A stretch of 64,000 nt of DNA from Pedosphaera parvula Ellin514 (GCF_000172555.1 NZ_ABOX02000026.1:25412-89411), one strand, 5' to 3'. Shown: positions 46,514-55,065, counted from the first letter of the stretch. Notes: generated by a model not told the origin, from the sequence alone. Program-made: numbers and translations.

Positions 46514-48400
46514 ATGCGAACTCCAACATGTCGGACCGTCGGAATGGAACGCACCCTGTGCTTCGTGGGACTAGTGATGGCATTTATCTGCGCGTCAACT
46601 TCGGCGCAGGTGAATTCCTGGACGAGCGGGACCAGCGGCAACTGGGACCAGCCGTCGTCCTGGTCGCTGGGCGTTCTCCCGAATAGCTCGCAATCGATAA
46701 TGATCACGAACTCCGGCTGGAAAGCCGTGGCCATCAATCCATCGACGCCAGCCAATTTCCCCGATTCGATGACCATCGACAGTCTGGCTATCGTCGGTGC
46801 GTGGGACACCGAGAATACGCTGCTCTTGAACTACTTCGGCACGGACGTTCCGCTGACGGTGTTGAACGGGCTGACGCTGCAGGACGGCGCGCAGATTCTG
46901 AATTTCAATTCCGGCCTGGTCGTTCAAGGCGGCACGATCACCGTCACGAACTCACAAATCAATCAGGACGGCGGATTCATTGGCATGGCGAACGCGCAGA
47001 TGAATCTCAGCGACTCGGTGTATAACCTGACGAACGGCCTTTTCGAAGGCGGCTCCGTTTCGATCGGTTACCCGGCCTCCGCTCATTTTAATCAGTACGG
47101 CGGCACGGCGATTATCACTAATTTGGGACTGGCCTCCTACATCGTTGGCCCAATCGACAACGGGATTTCGCTATACGGCGGAACACTTGAGTTGCCCGGT
47201 GGAATGTCCCTTCTTGGCGAACGGGGTGGACTGTCGTATTTCCAGGCGGGCGGAACCAATCAGACGACCCAGGTGACGATAGTGCCGGACTATGGAGGAT
47301 TTATCTCGGGCTTTACGCTGAACGGCGGATTACTGGCGGATAGTGGCGTCCAACTAATGGCCGGCTACGAGACCCCCATAAACATCGAGCAAAATGGCGG
47401 CTCCCACGTAATCACCAACACGCTGCTCATTGAGGGCTACTCCTCTCATGGAGATTCCACCGATCCCGCCACCTACAATCTGAACGGCGGGATGCTGTCC
47501 GCGGGCGTCATCGAGCTGGATGCAAACGAGGGAGACTCGGTGTTCGTGCAATCGAATGCGACCACCTCCGCGGGAACAGTATATGCACACAGCCTCGGAT
47601 ATTACTTAAGTCACAACACGATCATCACGCTGGCGGGCGGTACGCTGAGTTGTTCGAACTACACTACCGATGATGGCCGCGGCACCTTGAATCAGAGCGG
47701 CGGCGCGCTGGTCGTCAGCAATCTGCTGGACTTCCGCGGAACCCGGAACGTGGGAGGACCCACCATCTACTACGGCCAGTATACGTTCACCGGCGGGACA
47801 CTGACTGCGAGTAACATCAACATTGCCGGCCACTGGATCATTGGCGATGGCGGCACGAACCGGATCAGCAATTCCGGTTTCTGCAGCCTGTCGCACACGA
47901 TTCAGATTGGAAATGCGGTCGAACAGCTTGGGCGCTTTATCCTCGCAAGCAACGCGACCATCGATCTGGCCGGCACCACCAGCCGGTTGAGCTTCGCGAA
48001 CAGCAGCGGCGAGCTTTGGGCCGGCGCCGCAACGCTGGTAGTGACCAACTGGAATGGAAATCCTTCGGGCGGCGGCGCGGAGCAGTTAAAATTCGGGACC
48101 AACCAGTCAGGACTGACGCCCGCCCAGTTGAGCCAGATTCGGTTCCGTCTCGGTAATTCAACAAATCTCTATTCGGCGAAAATCCTTAACACCGGTGAAG
48201 TGGTTCCGGACCGCGTGATCCAGCCGTCCGTCGCTTTTTCGAAGCAGGGGAACAACCTCGTGCTGAGCTGGCCGGCAGGATGGTCGCTCCAAAGCGCCAC
48301 GAATGTCCCCGGTCCTTACTTCGACGTTTCGGGCGCAACCTCGCCGTACACCAACGACATGACCTTCGAGCCGCACCGGTTCTTCCGGCTGCGGCAGTGA
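46514..48400 (+). CDS. secreted beta-solenoid repeat protein with conserved C-terminal module
   Basis: About 628 residues from the Met at 46514 (another Met at 46544 is equally possible; both give the signal TLCFVGLVMAFICASTSAQ). The body is built of Gly/Asn/Thr/Ser-rich strand-turn units, such as WTSGTSGNWDQPSSWSLGVL, GNWDQP, GGSVSIGYPASAHFNQYG, FTGGTLTASNINIAGHWIIG and IGNAVEQLGRFILASNATID, as in autotransporter-like beta-solenoids. The last ~45 residues are the shared C-terminal module (WSLQSATNVPGPYFDVSGAT ... FFRLRQ). No enzymatic domain. Presumably a surface or extracellular adhesin-like protein. Confidence 0.78.
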   Translation: MRTPTCRTVGMERTLCFVGLVMAFICASTSAQVNSWTSGTSGNWDQPSSWSLGVLPNSSQSIMITNSGWKAVAINPSTPANFPDSMTIDSLAIVGAWDTENTLLLNYFGTDVPLTVLNGLTLQDGAQILNFNSGLVVQGGTITVTNSQINQDGGFIGMANAQMNLSDSVYNLTNGLFEGGSVSIGYPASAHFNQYGGTAIITNLGLASYIVGPIDNGISLYGGTLELPGGMSLLGERGGLSYFQAGGTNQTTQVTIVPDYGGFISGFTLNGGLLADSGVQLMAGYETPINIEQNGGSHVITNTLLIEGYSSHGDSTDPATYNLNGGMLSAGVIELDANEGDSVFVQSNATTSAGTVYAHSLGYYLSHNTIITLAGGTLSCSNYTTDDGRGTLNQSGGALVVSNLLDFRGTRNVGGPTIYYGQYTFTGGTLTASNINIAGHWIIGDGGTNRISNSGFCSLSHTIQIGNAVEQLGRFILASNATIDLAGTTSRLSFANSSGELWAGAATLVVTNWNGNPSGGGAEQLKFGTNQSGLTPAQLSQIRFRLGNSTNLYSAKILNTGEVVPDRVIQPSVAFSKQGNNLVLSWPAGWSLQSATNVPGPYFDVSGATSPYTNDMTFEPHRFFRLRQ

Positions 48401-48469
48401 ACGGAGTGCAGAGCTTGAGCTCGGAGCGAACCGACAATTCATTTCCCGTCTTCGCAGTAGAAAACGCCT

Positions 48470-48612
48470 AAAACTTGGGGGCGAGGGTTGGAATCGGACA
48501 AAGGAACCGAATCAGAACACCCCAAAGATATCAAAATCTCCAATAACATCAGGGACTATTCGCGTCCACTCGCCAGAATTTTTCACTCCTCGCTGACACT
48601 TTTACTGACAGT
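48470..48612 (+). repeat. dispersed repeat (left copy) flanking the TIR-like segment
   Basis: About 143 bp similar to 50505-50642: both read AAAACTTGG, a GGTTGGAATC/GGTCGGAATC block, GACTATTCGC, ACTCGC, ATTTTTCACT and end near ACTGACAGT. The two copies are in the same orientation and enclose 48613-50504. Confidence 0.55.
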
Positions 48613-48629
48613 GGTGAAGGCTGAGTGAA

Positions 48630-49302
48630 TTATGAGCTAGTTTTTTGACGCCGAGAGAACTCCTCAAGGACTCGTTGCCCAAGATGGGTCCGATGGTATC
48701 CATCTGTCGCTTTAGCCTGGTCGGAATGGCACCACAACATTTGCAAATCGAGCAAGCGATCCACTGCTGGCGGCAAAGAATCGTCTTGAAAGGCAAAACC
48801 TTCTTTGCCTCTAAATTGGTGAAGCAAAGCCAAGCATTAGAGATTCAACTTGCGAAAGATCTCATCTACCCGTTTGTGCAGGTGTCCAAGGCAGCCTTTT
48901 ATGGCTTTTGCCAATGCGCCCGAAAGTTTGTCAGCGATTTCTTTGGGTGGTTTGGTGTTATCATTATGGGAGTAGCAAATCGGAAACCTTCCAGAGCGTA
49001 AGTCGAATGGCAGTTCTTCTGGACGATGGTCTTACTCGGTGTTCATTACACAAATAATCCGTGCCCATCTGATTGCTTCTGCAGTGTATCCGAGTTCTAT
49101 CAAAACATTCGGATTGGGTAACGCTTTGCCATCGGTTGAACGACCAACAGGGGGGACATCAAACAAAGTGATTTCGGCACCTCTGATTTTTTTGAAATAT
49201 TACGGCTGCAATGTCTGGCGTGCCGGAAGTAACAGACGTGTCTGATCCACTCTCAATGCCCTCAAACGCGAAGTCGAGCTGCGTATGGTTTGTATTATGC
49301 TG
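48630..49302 (-). pseudogene. decayed TIR-like / nucleotide-binding protein gene
   Basis: One minus-strand frame reads through most of this region with strongly coding character. In order: LDFAFEGIESGSDT, SGTPDIAAVIFQK, then (after a frame change) GAEITLFDVPPVG, DGKALPNPNVLIELGYTAEA, ARIICVMNTE, a stop at 49032-49034 where the family usually has Tyr, then HRPEELPFDLRSGRFPICYS, EIADKLSGALAKAIKGCLGH, a second stop at 48837-48839, and QFRGKEGFAFQDDSLPPAVD to 48630. The frame change is explained by 7 instead of 6 A in the run at 49187-49193. The PNPNVLIELGY and LPFDLR motifs belong to predicted nucleotide-binding TIR-like proteins, some tied to anti-phage defence. Two stops plus one frameshift argue for a pseudogene. 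Confidence 0.65.
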
Positions 49303-49364
49303 TCATTTCTCGCAAAAGCTTTTTGAAAAGCCAGGCTCATTGTCACGAGTAGTTTGTTTATGTC

Positions 49365-50432
49365 CTAGCGCCGCGCGGCGGCCGAGGGATCAAAACCGAC
49401 GGATTGGGGCGTGTCGCCGGATTTGACCTGATTGAAATAGGCAACGAGCGTCTGGTCCGAATCGCTGTGATAAAGCCCGAATTTGAATTCCGGTCCGGTG
49501 GTCAGTTCATACCCGACCGGTCCGCGATATTCGACAATCTGCTTCCCGTTCCACCAGATGTTGACGAAGCCGTCCTGGTTGTCCGACCATTTCGCCTGGA
49601 CCACGAAGTCATTCCATTTACCCAATGGAAAGTGCTTTTCCTTGAAGACCGTCTCCGCGTCCGCGCCGTCGCGGGCATCAGGGTTGGCGTGGAGAACCTC
49701 GATTTCAAAACGGTTCTTGTGATCCGTTGAACGCGTCCGATAACCAAAATGTAAACCGGGTCGCGACCCTGCTTTGTGCGTCGACCCATTGAAGAATTCG
49801 TTAAATTTCCATTGCGCCAGACACAGCCATTGGTCGTCGCTGTCCTTGACCGGAATGGAGGGAAAATTGGCCGGCAGTTGGAGGCTGAACGCATACCATT
49901 TCACGGAGTGGATGGGCGCATATTCCTCCGTCGCCACCTCCGCGCGAAAGGTCGGGATGAACCTGTGGTTAATCCAGACTTCGCCGGGACGCGTCTCGAA
50001 GCGCAGCGAATCCTGATCGTTCTTTTGCACATCCGAGACCGGCTGGACGGAATAAGGCTTTCCCGGCGTTTCCAAAGTCCAGGTTGTTTCGAGCGGCTTC
50101 ATCCAATCCGCCGTGGGGCGCACCCTGCGCGGATAGCTCGGAAATCCATTCCAGCCGGCCCATGTGAAAAACAGACCAAAAATGGCAATCAACAGAATCG
50201 TGACCTTGGCCAACGGCCGCCGCCAATAGGACGCGGCAAGCAGCAGCGCGATCAGTTCCATTCCAACGGCGGCGAATAGGAGCGGTTGCGGCAGCAAGAA
50301 CGCCCAGGTAAGCACCGGCAACACTAATCCGCCAAGAAACAAAAGAAACGCCACAATCGGCGCGATACCGCCCTGTTTTGTCCCGTCCGAAACTGGTCCC
50401 TCCAAATTGGCTGATCGAGGTTGAGGCAGCAC
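49365..50432 (-). CDS. membrane-tethered polysaccharide-lyase-like protein
   Basis: A 355-residue protein. Three membrane segments lie near the N-terminus (IAPIVAFLLFLGGLVLPVLT, LLFAAVGMELIALLLAASYW, VTILLIAIFGLFFTWAGW). The C-terminal ~240 residues resemble the heparin-lyase-I-like jelly-roll (Polysacc_lyase, PF14099): WYAFSLQLPANFPSIPVKDS, DDQWLCLAQWKFNEFFNGST, LGKWNDFVVQAKWSDNQDGF and GPEFKFGLYHSDSDQT. A lyase domain tethered to the membrane by a multi-span region is unusual; such enzymes are normally secreted. Catalytic residues cannot be assigned. The downstream neighbour is the decayed TIR-like gene. Confidence 0.65.
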   Translation of the reverse strand: MLPQPRSANLEGPVSDGTKQGGIAPIVAFLLFLGGLVLPVLTWAFLLPQPLLFAAVGMELIALLLAASYWRRPLAKVTILLIAIFGLFFTWAGWNGFPSYPRRVRPTADWMKPLETTWTLETPGKPYSVQPVSDVQKNDQDSLRFETRPGEVWINHRFIPTFRAEVATEEYAPIHSVKWYAFSLQLPANFPSIPVKDSDDQWLCLAQWKFNEFFNGSTHKAGSRPGLHFGYRTRSTDHKNRFEIEVLHANPDARDGADAETVFKEKHFPLGKWNDFVVQAKWSDNQDGFVNIWWNGKQIVEYRGPVGYELTTGPEFKFGLYHSDSDQTLVAYFNQVKSGDTPQSVGFDPSAAARR

Positions 50433-50504
50433 CGGTTTGTATTAGAGTTTTCCAGGCGATTTGCAAGTTCAAAAACACTTGTAACTCCTTATTGCTCTGG
50501 CAAC

Positions 50505-50642
50505 AAAACTTGGAGGCGGAGGTCGGAATCAGATTGCTCGGAAAATAGCAAAATCCCCTTTAGAATCAAGGACTATTCGCCAAAACTCGCTACTATTTTT
50601 CACTACTCGCCATTGCTTTCACTGAGAGTTTCACTGGCAGTT
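50505..50642 (+). repeat. dispersed repeat (right copy)
   Basis: About 138 bp similar to 48470-48612 and in the same orientation; ends TTCACTGGCAGT. See the left copy for the shared blocks. Confidence 0.55.
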
Positions 50643-50665
50643 ATCCCAAAGCCGTCCGCATATAA

Positions 50666-51670
50666 TTAACGAGGAGCCGATAGAGCAGATTTTTCTAACC
50701 TGGGCGCCAGCCAGCCAATGATGCGACCGGCCAATCCCGGCATAAAGAATGTGCTGATGTGACCGTGCGGCAATCGCCAGATCTCTGGCTGTCCCCATGA
50801 CTGCCAGATTTCCTCGGGGCCGATCGACACCAGTAAATCATGGATTCCTTCGATCAATAATAGTTTTTCTCTGGAGATCGCTGGCCGGGATGTTCCCGGG
50901 TTTAACAGAGTCCTGACCAGTTCCTCACACGCCGCCCGTCGACTAAGTAACAATTCGCGAGCACGACGCCCCGCGACGTGTTCCAGTTGTGACAAAATAT
51001 TACCTTGGCGCGCGGGTGCCAGGGCCACGACGACCGCAGCCAGACGCGCGTCGCGGCACACTGTTATTCCCGCCATCCAGCCGCCTAGGGAAACTCCCGC
51101 CAGTGCCACAGCCGGGCAGCCTTCAGCCAGCAACCAGCTAGTCAGACCGCGGATTTCGGAAACCGCCTGCGCATATGTTTCTGCCATCTGAAAATAATCC
51201 GGGGTCAATGGAATATACGGGCCGAGGACGCCCAGCGTACTATATTGGCGTGGACGGCGTTGATAATGGTAAGGTGATTCCAGCGTCGCCGCGTTGAATC
51301 CCGCCCGATTGCATTGTCGAGCGATCAAGGGAAATCCGAATCGATAATGGATTGGGTCAACACCGCCGTGCAGCAGAATGATCGCTGGCCGTTCCCGCCA
51401 TCTTTCTCCGCAGCGATAGAGCCGGCCGTACACGACGTTGTTCTCGGGGAATTTGGAAGGTCGCGGCGTCGGAAAACGAAAATGCAGCGCGTCATCGAAT
51501 TGAACCTTTGCCGGCGGGGATTCGGCCGGAATGAAGTCCGGCCCTTTCAGGAATCGGACAGCCTCCTCCAACTTCAAACCTGGTCCCGGCTCCCTCAGGG
51601 ACTTTGGAAACATGGCCGAGCCGGTCTGAAGAACCGACCAATCAATGAATTTTGCCAAAGGCGCGATCAT
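50666..51670 (-). CDS. alpha/beta hydrolase (array member 1)
   Basis: About 334 residues if translation starts at MIAPLAKFIDWSVLQ (51670), the conserved N-terminus of all three paralogues in this region; a Met at 51688 is also in frame. Alpha/beta-hydrolase core: IILLHGGVDPIHYRFGFPLI, nucleophile Ser in LAGVSLGGWMAGI, Asp in LLLIEGIHDLLVS and His in LPHGHISTF. The start lies inside the end of the preceding gene (28-bp overlap with 51642), so the two are translationally coupled. Function unknown; the paralogues are long relative to typical esterases because of an N-terminal ~60-residue segment. A terminator was not found. Confidence 0.78.
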   Translation of the reverse strand: MIAPLAKFIDWSVLQTGSAMFPKSLREPGPGLKLEEAVRFLKGPDFIPAESPPAKVQFDDALHFRFPTPRPSKFPENNVVYGRLYRCGERWRERPAIILLHGGVDPIHYRFGFPLIARQCNRAGFNAATLESPYHYQRRPRQYSTLGVLGPYIPLTPDYFQMAETYAQAVSEIRGLTSWLLAEGCPAVALAGVSLGGWMAGITVCRDARLAAVVVALAPARQGNILSQLEHVAGRRARELLLSRRAACEELVRTLLNPGTSRPAISREKLLLIEGIHDLLVSIGPEEIWQSWGQPEIWRLPHGHISTFFMPGLAGRIIGWLAPRLEKSALSAPR

Positions 51671-52634
51671 GTTTTGCGGTGGCAGCATTGAGCCGCGGTT
51701 CCAGCCAGCGAAGCACGCGGCCCGTCAAGCCTGGCAGCAAGGCTTTGCTGACATGCCCATGCGGCAATCGCCAGATGTCCGGCTGCCCCCATACCTGCCA
51801 GAGGTCTTCGATGCCCTCCTTTCCCACGAACAAATCGTGCATCGTTTCGATCAACAATATGTTTCTCTTTGGAATAACCGGCTGGGCCGAAGTCAGATTC
51901 AACGAGGTTCCATTCAGCGTCGCCCACGCCGCGCGCTCTCCTTGCAACACCTCTCGAATGCGACGCCGGGAGACCATTTCCGCAAACGAGAGATTCATGC
52001 GCACGCGTGGCGCGGCCAAAACGACGGAGGCCAGGCGCGTGTCGCGGCAAGCCGTCAATCCCGCCAGCCATCCGCCAAACGAAAAGCCCCACAATGCTAT
52101 GGCGGGGCAACCTGCTCCCAATAGCCATCCGGTCAGCGCTCGAATTTCGGCAATTGCCTGTGCCGTTGCCTCTGCCATCTGCAAGTAATCCGGCCAGCTC
52201 AATGCCCCGGGCTGGCGCGGACGGCGTTGAAAATGGTAAGGCGCCACCAACGTCACCGCGTTGAATCCCGCGCGATTGCAGTGACGAGCAATCAGCGGAT
52301 ACCGGAACCGATAACCGAAGGAGTCGCCGCCACCATGCAGCAAGACGATCACCGGCCGTTCCTGCCAGTGTTCAGTGCAGCGGTAGAGCCGGCCATAAAT
52401 GATGTTGTTCTCCGGGAAGCTGCATGGTTGAGGCGTGGGAAAGCGGAAGTGCAGGTCCGACTTGTCTGGATTGAACTCTACCTGTGCCGGCTGGCTATCG
52501 GCAGTAATGAAGCCCGGCTCTTTCAGAAATTGGAGCGCTTCCTCCATCTGCGGACTTCGTCCATAGGCGTGCGGCATCCGCACCAGAACCTGAATTGCCG
52601 ACCAGTCCAGGAATTTTGCCAAAGGCGCGATCAT
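51642..52634 (-). CDS. alpha/beta hydrolase (array member 2)
   Basis: About 330 residues from MIAPLAKFLDWSAIQV at 52634 (Met14 of the longest frame, which starts at 52673 and would overlap the methyltransferase gene). The core has IVLLHGGGDSFGYRFRYPLI, the nucleophile Ser in LWGFSFGGWLAGL, an Asp in ILLIETMHDLFVGK and the His in LPHGHVSKA. It is close in sequence to the neighbours at 50666 and 53847. Starting from MIAPLAK makes all three proteins begin alike, which supports this start. Substrate unknown. Confidence 0.78.
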   Translation of the reverse strand: MIAPLAKFLDWSAIQVLVRMPHAYGRSPQMEEALQFLKEPGFITADSQPAQVEFNPDKSDLHFRFPTPQPCSFPENNIIYGRLYRCTEHWQERPVIVLLHGGGDSFGYRFRYPLIARHCNRAGFNAVTLVAPYHFQRRPRQPGALSWPDYLQMAEATAQAIAEIRALTGWLLGAGCPAIALWGFSFGGWLAGLTACRDTRLASVVLAAPRVRMNLSFAEMVSRRRIREVLQGERAAWATLNGTSLNLTSAQPVIPKRNILLIETMHDLFVGKEGIEDLWQVWGQPDIWRLPHGHVSKALLPGLTGRVLRWLEPRLNAATAKHDRAFGKIH

Positions 52635-52665
52635 ATAATGCCAATCAATCTCTTTTTTGGACAGG

Positions 52666-53673
52666 TCATTCAAGAACCGCGGCAGCGAGGCCGCCAGGCA
52701 GGCGTTTGCGTTTTGTTTCGTGGCCCCAGCTCAGGTGCTCGCGCAACGATAAACCGTACGAGTCCATGAGCGTGGCCAGGGTTTCCTTCACCGGCGGCTC
52801 GCTCGGAATCCAAAATGTCTGGGACTCACGGACGGCTTTCAGAATGGCTTTGTGCAAGCGGCCGAGGGGTTTGCGACGCATCTTGATGACAGCATCGGTG
52901 GCGTAATCAAACACCACCACGCTTCCAGGCGCAATCGTGGCAATGGTACGAAAGGTCTTTTCCATCGCCTCGCGGCTCAGATAGTAGGTCACGCCCTCCC
53001 AAAGAAAGAATGCGGGTTTGGATGGATCAAAACCGGCTTTCATCAGATTATCCAGCCAATCGTCGGTCAAAAAATTAGCAGCGACGAATGTGACACCGCT
53101 TGTATCGACTCCACATTGATGCAAGAGCCTGAGCTTGAGTTGTCGGGTCTTTGGCAGGTCAACTTCGAAACAACGAATTCGGTGGTTGTGTTGCAGTTGC
53201 ACGGTTCGCGTGTCATAACCCGCGCCCAGCTCGACAAACTGTTCGACGCCCGGCAGATACTTTTCAATCGCAGCGTCAGCAAACGTCGACCTTACATGGG
53301 TTTGGTGCTGGACAGGCGGAATTCCTTCATAGGGATAGCGGAGGCTCTTTGGAACGAACCCGGTCAATCGATGGCCCAGTAACACGGGGAATGCCACCGC
53401 ATACAATCCAGCGTGGCAATGGTTCGGCAGTACTTTTATTAACTTGGCGCAAGCCTCATCCCGTCTTTGCCCAAGTTGATGTTGCATCCACCGCGTGGAC
53501 ATTGGGCCCAATGCCGTCGCCGAGACTCCCAGCTTTCGACTCGATAAAATCACGTGGGCCTCGTAAAGAATTGCGACAACCAGCCAAACCGGAAAAAGGA
53601 CAACTCGGATGAGACCGGACAACAACGCCGCCATGAGCGAATACTTATGTGATTGTTCTTTTTCGATCGTCAT
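52666..53673 (-). CDS. COG3315 (leucine carboxyl methyltransferase-type) O-methyltransferase
   Basis: A 335-residue SAM-dependent methyltransferase of the LCM/TIGR00027 type. An N-terminal anchor (LLSGLIRVVLFPVWLVVAIL) is followed by AIEKYLPGVEQFVELGAGYD for SAM binding, RIRCFEVDLPKTRQLKLRLL, and FFLWEGVTYYLSREAMEKTF, all hallmarks of the family found near polyketide and unknown secondary-metabolism genes. It sits between two alpha/beta hydrolases of the array; its stop is 31 bp before the preferred hydrolase start at 52634. Membrane anchoring is less usual for this family. Confidence 0.8.
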   Translation of the reverse strand: MTIEKEQSHKYSLMAALLSGLIRVVLFPVWLVVAILYEAHVILSSRKLGVSATALGPMSTRWMQHQLGQRRDEACAKLIKVLPNHCHAGLYAVAFPVLLGHRLTGFVPKSLRYPYEGIPPVQHQTHVRSTFADAAIEKYLPGVEQFVELGAGYDTRTVQLQHNHRIRCFEVDLPKTRQLKLRLLHQCGVDTSGVTFVAANFLTDDWLDNLMKAGFDPSKPAFFLWEGVTYYLSREAMEKTFRTIATIAPGSVVVFDYATDAVIKMRRKPLGRLHKAILKAVRESQTFWIPSEPPVKETLATLMDSYGLSLREHLSWGHETKRKRLPGGLAAAVLE

Positions 53674-53685
53674 ATATTTTTCTGT

Positions 53686-53850
53686 TCAGGCTCCTTCATT
53701 TTTCGCTTTTAAGTTTCTTCCCCTCGCAATCCGATGTGAGAGTGCCAGACCGAAGGCGAAGCAGATGATGCATGCCGCGGCGACTAGTCGGCTGCTCCTT
53801 TCTAAAAAACCTCGAATTCGCTTCAACAATTTTGCCAAAGGTGCGATCAT
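53686..53850 (-). CDS. 54-residue membrane peptide sharing the hydrolase leader
   Basis: Too short for a normal scan. The ATG at 53850 overlaps the array-member-3 stop (ATGA) and gives MIAPLAKLLKRIRGFLERSS, then RLVAAACIICFAFGLALSHR and a basic tail to TGA at 53686-53688. The first seven residues equal the start of the hydrolases, so it may have arisen by partial duplication of the leader. One membrane segment. It is 12 bp before the methyltransferase start. Confidence 0.4.
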   Translation of the reverse strand: MIAPLAKLLKRIRGFLERSSRLVAAACIICFAFGLALSHRIARGRNLKAKNEGA

Positions 53851-54800
53851 ACGTTGTTTTTTCGACCGGCTTCCAACCTCAGCGACAGCCAGTCAAGCAT
53901 GCGCCCCGTCAAGCCCGGCACGAACAGCGCACTAACGTGACCGTGAGGCAATCGCCAGATTTCAGGTTGTTCCCACTTTTGCCAGAGGTCCTCCATCCAT
54001 TGCCGCTCCCCGAACAGATTATGGATGCCGTCAATCAACAGAATATTTTCTTTCGGGATAACTGGCGTGGATAAAATCAGGTTTAACCGGGTCGTATCCA
54101 TTGCATCCTGTGCCGACCTTAGAGGCTGAAGCGCTTCTCGAACCCGCCGCCAGACGATTGGTTGGGAGCACCTCATGCGCACCTGGGGCACAGTCAGAAC
54201 GGCACAGGCGATGCGTGGATCGCTGCACGCAGTCAATCCCGCAAGCCATCCCCCAAACGAAAAACCCAAAAGCCCGACGGATGCGCAACCTTCATTAAGC
54301 AGCCAGCCAGTCAGCGCGCGAATCTCAGCGACGTTCTGTGCAATCTCCTGCGCAAACTCCAAACAATTCTCTTCAATGGGTCGGCGCGGACGGCGTTGAA
54401 GACTGGAGGGAGCGACCAATGTGACCGCATTGAATCCGGCCCGATTGATGCGGCGGGCAAGCAACGGAAGCCCGGAGTGATAACCGATGCCAAAAGCGCC
54501 ATCCAATAGAATGATAGCCGGTCGTTGCTGCCAGCGTTCCGCGCACCGATCGAGCCGACCATAAACGACGTTGTTCTCGCGGGCTTTGCCCGGGAGCGGC
54601 GTGGGAAATTGGAAATGCCGCGGCCCGTCAAATTCCATCTGTGCCGGATCGCTTGCGGCGGGGATAAAGTCCGGCCCATTCAGAAATTCGAGCGCTTCCT
54701 CCAATTTCCATTTTGGCCTGGGCGCGTGTTTCAGCCCAATAACGGCGTATGCCATCTGAAGAACTGACCAATCAATGAATCTTGCCAATGGCGCGATCAT
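53847..54800 (-). CDS. alpha/beta hydrolase (array member 3)
   Basis: A 317-residue protein starting MIAPLARFIDWSVLQMAYAV at 54800, exactly like the two other hydrolases. Core: IILLDGAFGIGYHSGLPLLA (the usual HG is DG here, so the oxyanion hole may be altered), nucleophile Ser in LLGFSFGGWLAGL, Asp-bearing ILLIDGIHNLFGE and His in LPHGHVSAL. The start overlaps the stop of a short upstream remnant frame (ATGA). First gene of the array in the direction of transcription. The three hydrolases are more alike to each other than to any other protein in the window. Confidence 0.78.
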   Translation of the reverse strand: MIAPLARFIDWSVLQMAYAVIGLKHAPRPKWKLEEALEFLNGPDFIPAASDPAQMEFDGPRHFQFPTPLPGKARENNVVYGRLDRCAERWQQRPAIILLDGAFGIGYHSGLPLLARRINRAGFNAVTLVAPSSLQRRPRRPIEENCLEFAQEIAQNVAEIRALTGWLLNEGCASVGLLGFSFGGWLAGLTACSDPRIACAVLTVPQVRMRCSQPIVWRRVREALQPLRSAQDAMDTTRLNLILSTPVIPKENILLIDGIHNLFGERQWMEDLWQKWEQPEIWRLPHGHVSALFVPGLTGRMLDWLSLRLEAGRKNNV

Positions 54801-54973
54801 TCGCTTTTAAGTTTCTTTCCCTCGCTATCCGGCAGCCCTGGCTTATGGCGGATTATCGCCATCACTTCGCCTTTATCATTCTTGTACTCATTTGGATCAG
54901 TTCCAACAAGTTGCGATCTGCAATCCTCCGAATTATGCTGGGTTGCAAAAATAGAGAGCGGGGTCGGAAGCGC
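54797..54973 (-). pseudogene. short upstream frame remnant ending in ATGA
   Basis: A 58-codon open frame without a convincing start, ending SQLVGTDPNEYKNDKGEVMA and HKPGLPDSEGKKLKSE; its stop overlaps the hydrolase start at 54800. Its last ~35 bases repeat upstream of the methyltransferase at about 53700-53732. It could be the tail of a lost gene or a translated leader. Confidence 0.25.
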
Positions 54974-55029
54974 TTATGATTATTTCCTTTTCGTTTTTCG
55001 ACCAAGCAATAAGCGCTTCCGACCCCGCT
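54957..55029. repeat. perfect 20-bp inverted repeat
   Basis: Arms 54957-54976 and 55010-55029 (AGCGGGGTCGGAAGCGCTTA and its complement) separated by 33 bp, in the gap between the hydrolase array and the coiled-coil gene at 55066. Could terminate the latter transcript, or be an operator or mobile-element end. No T-run follows closely. Confidence 0.7.
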
Positions 55030-55065
55030 TCGCTTCCCGGGCTGGGGCTTTGCGTTCTTTCGCGG

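Noticed and set aside
48645..49001. 118-residue + strand frame
   Set aside because: It is antisense to the decayed TIR-like gene, which has family motifs; the + frame has none.
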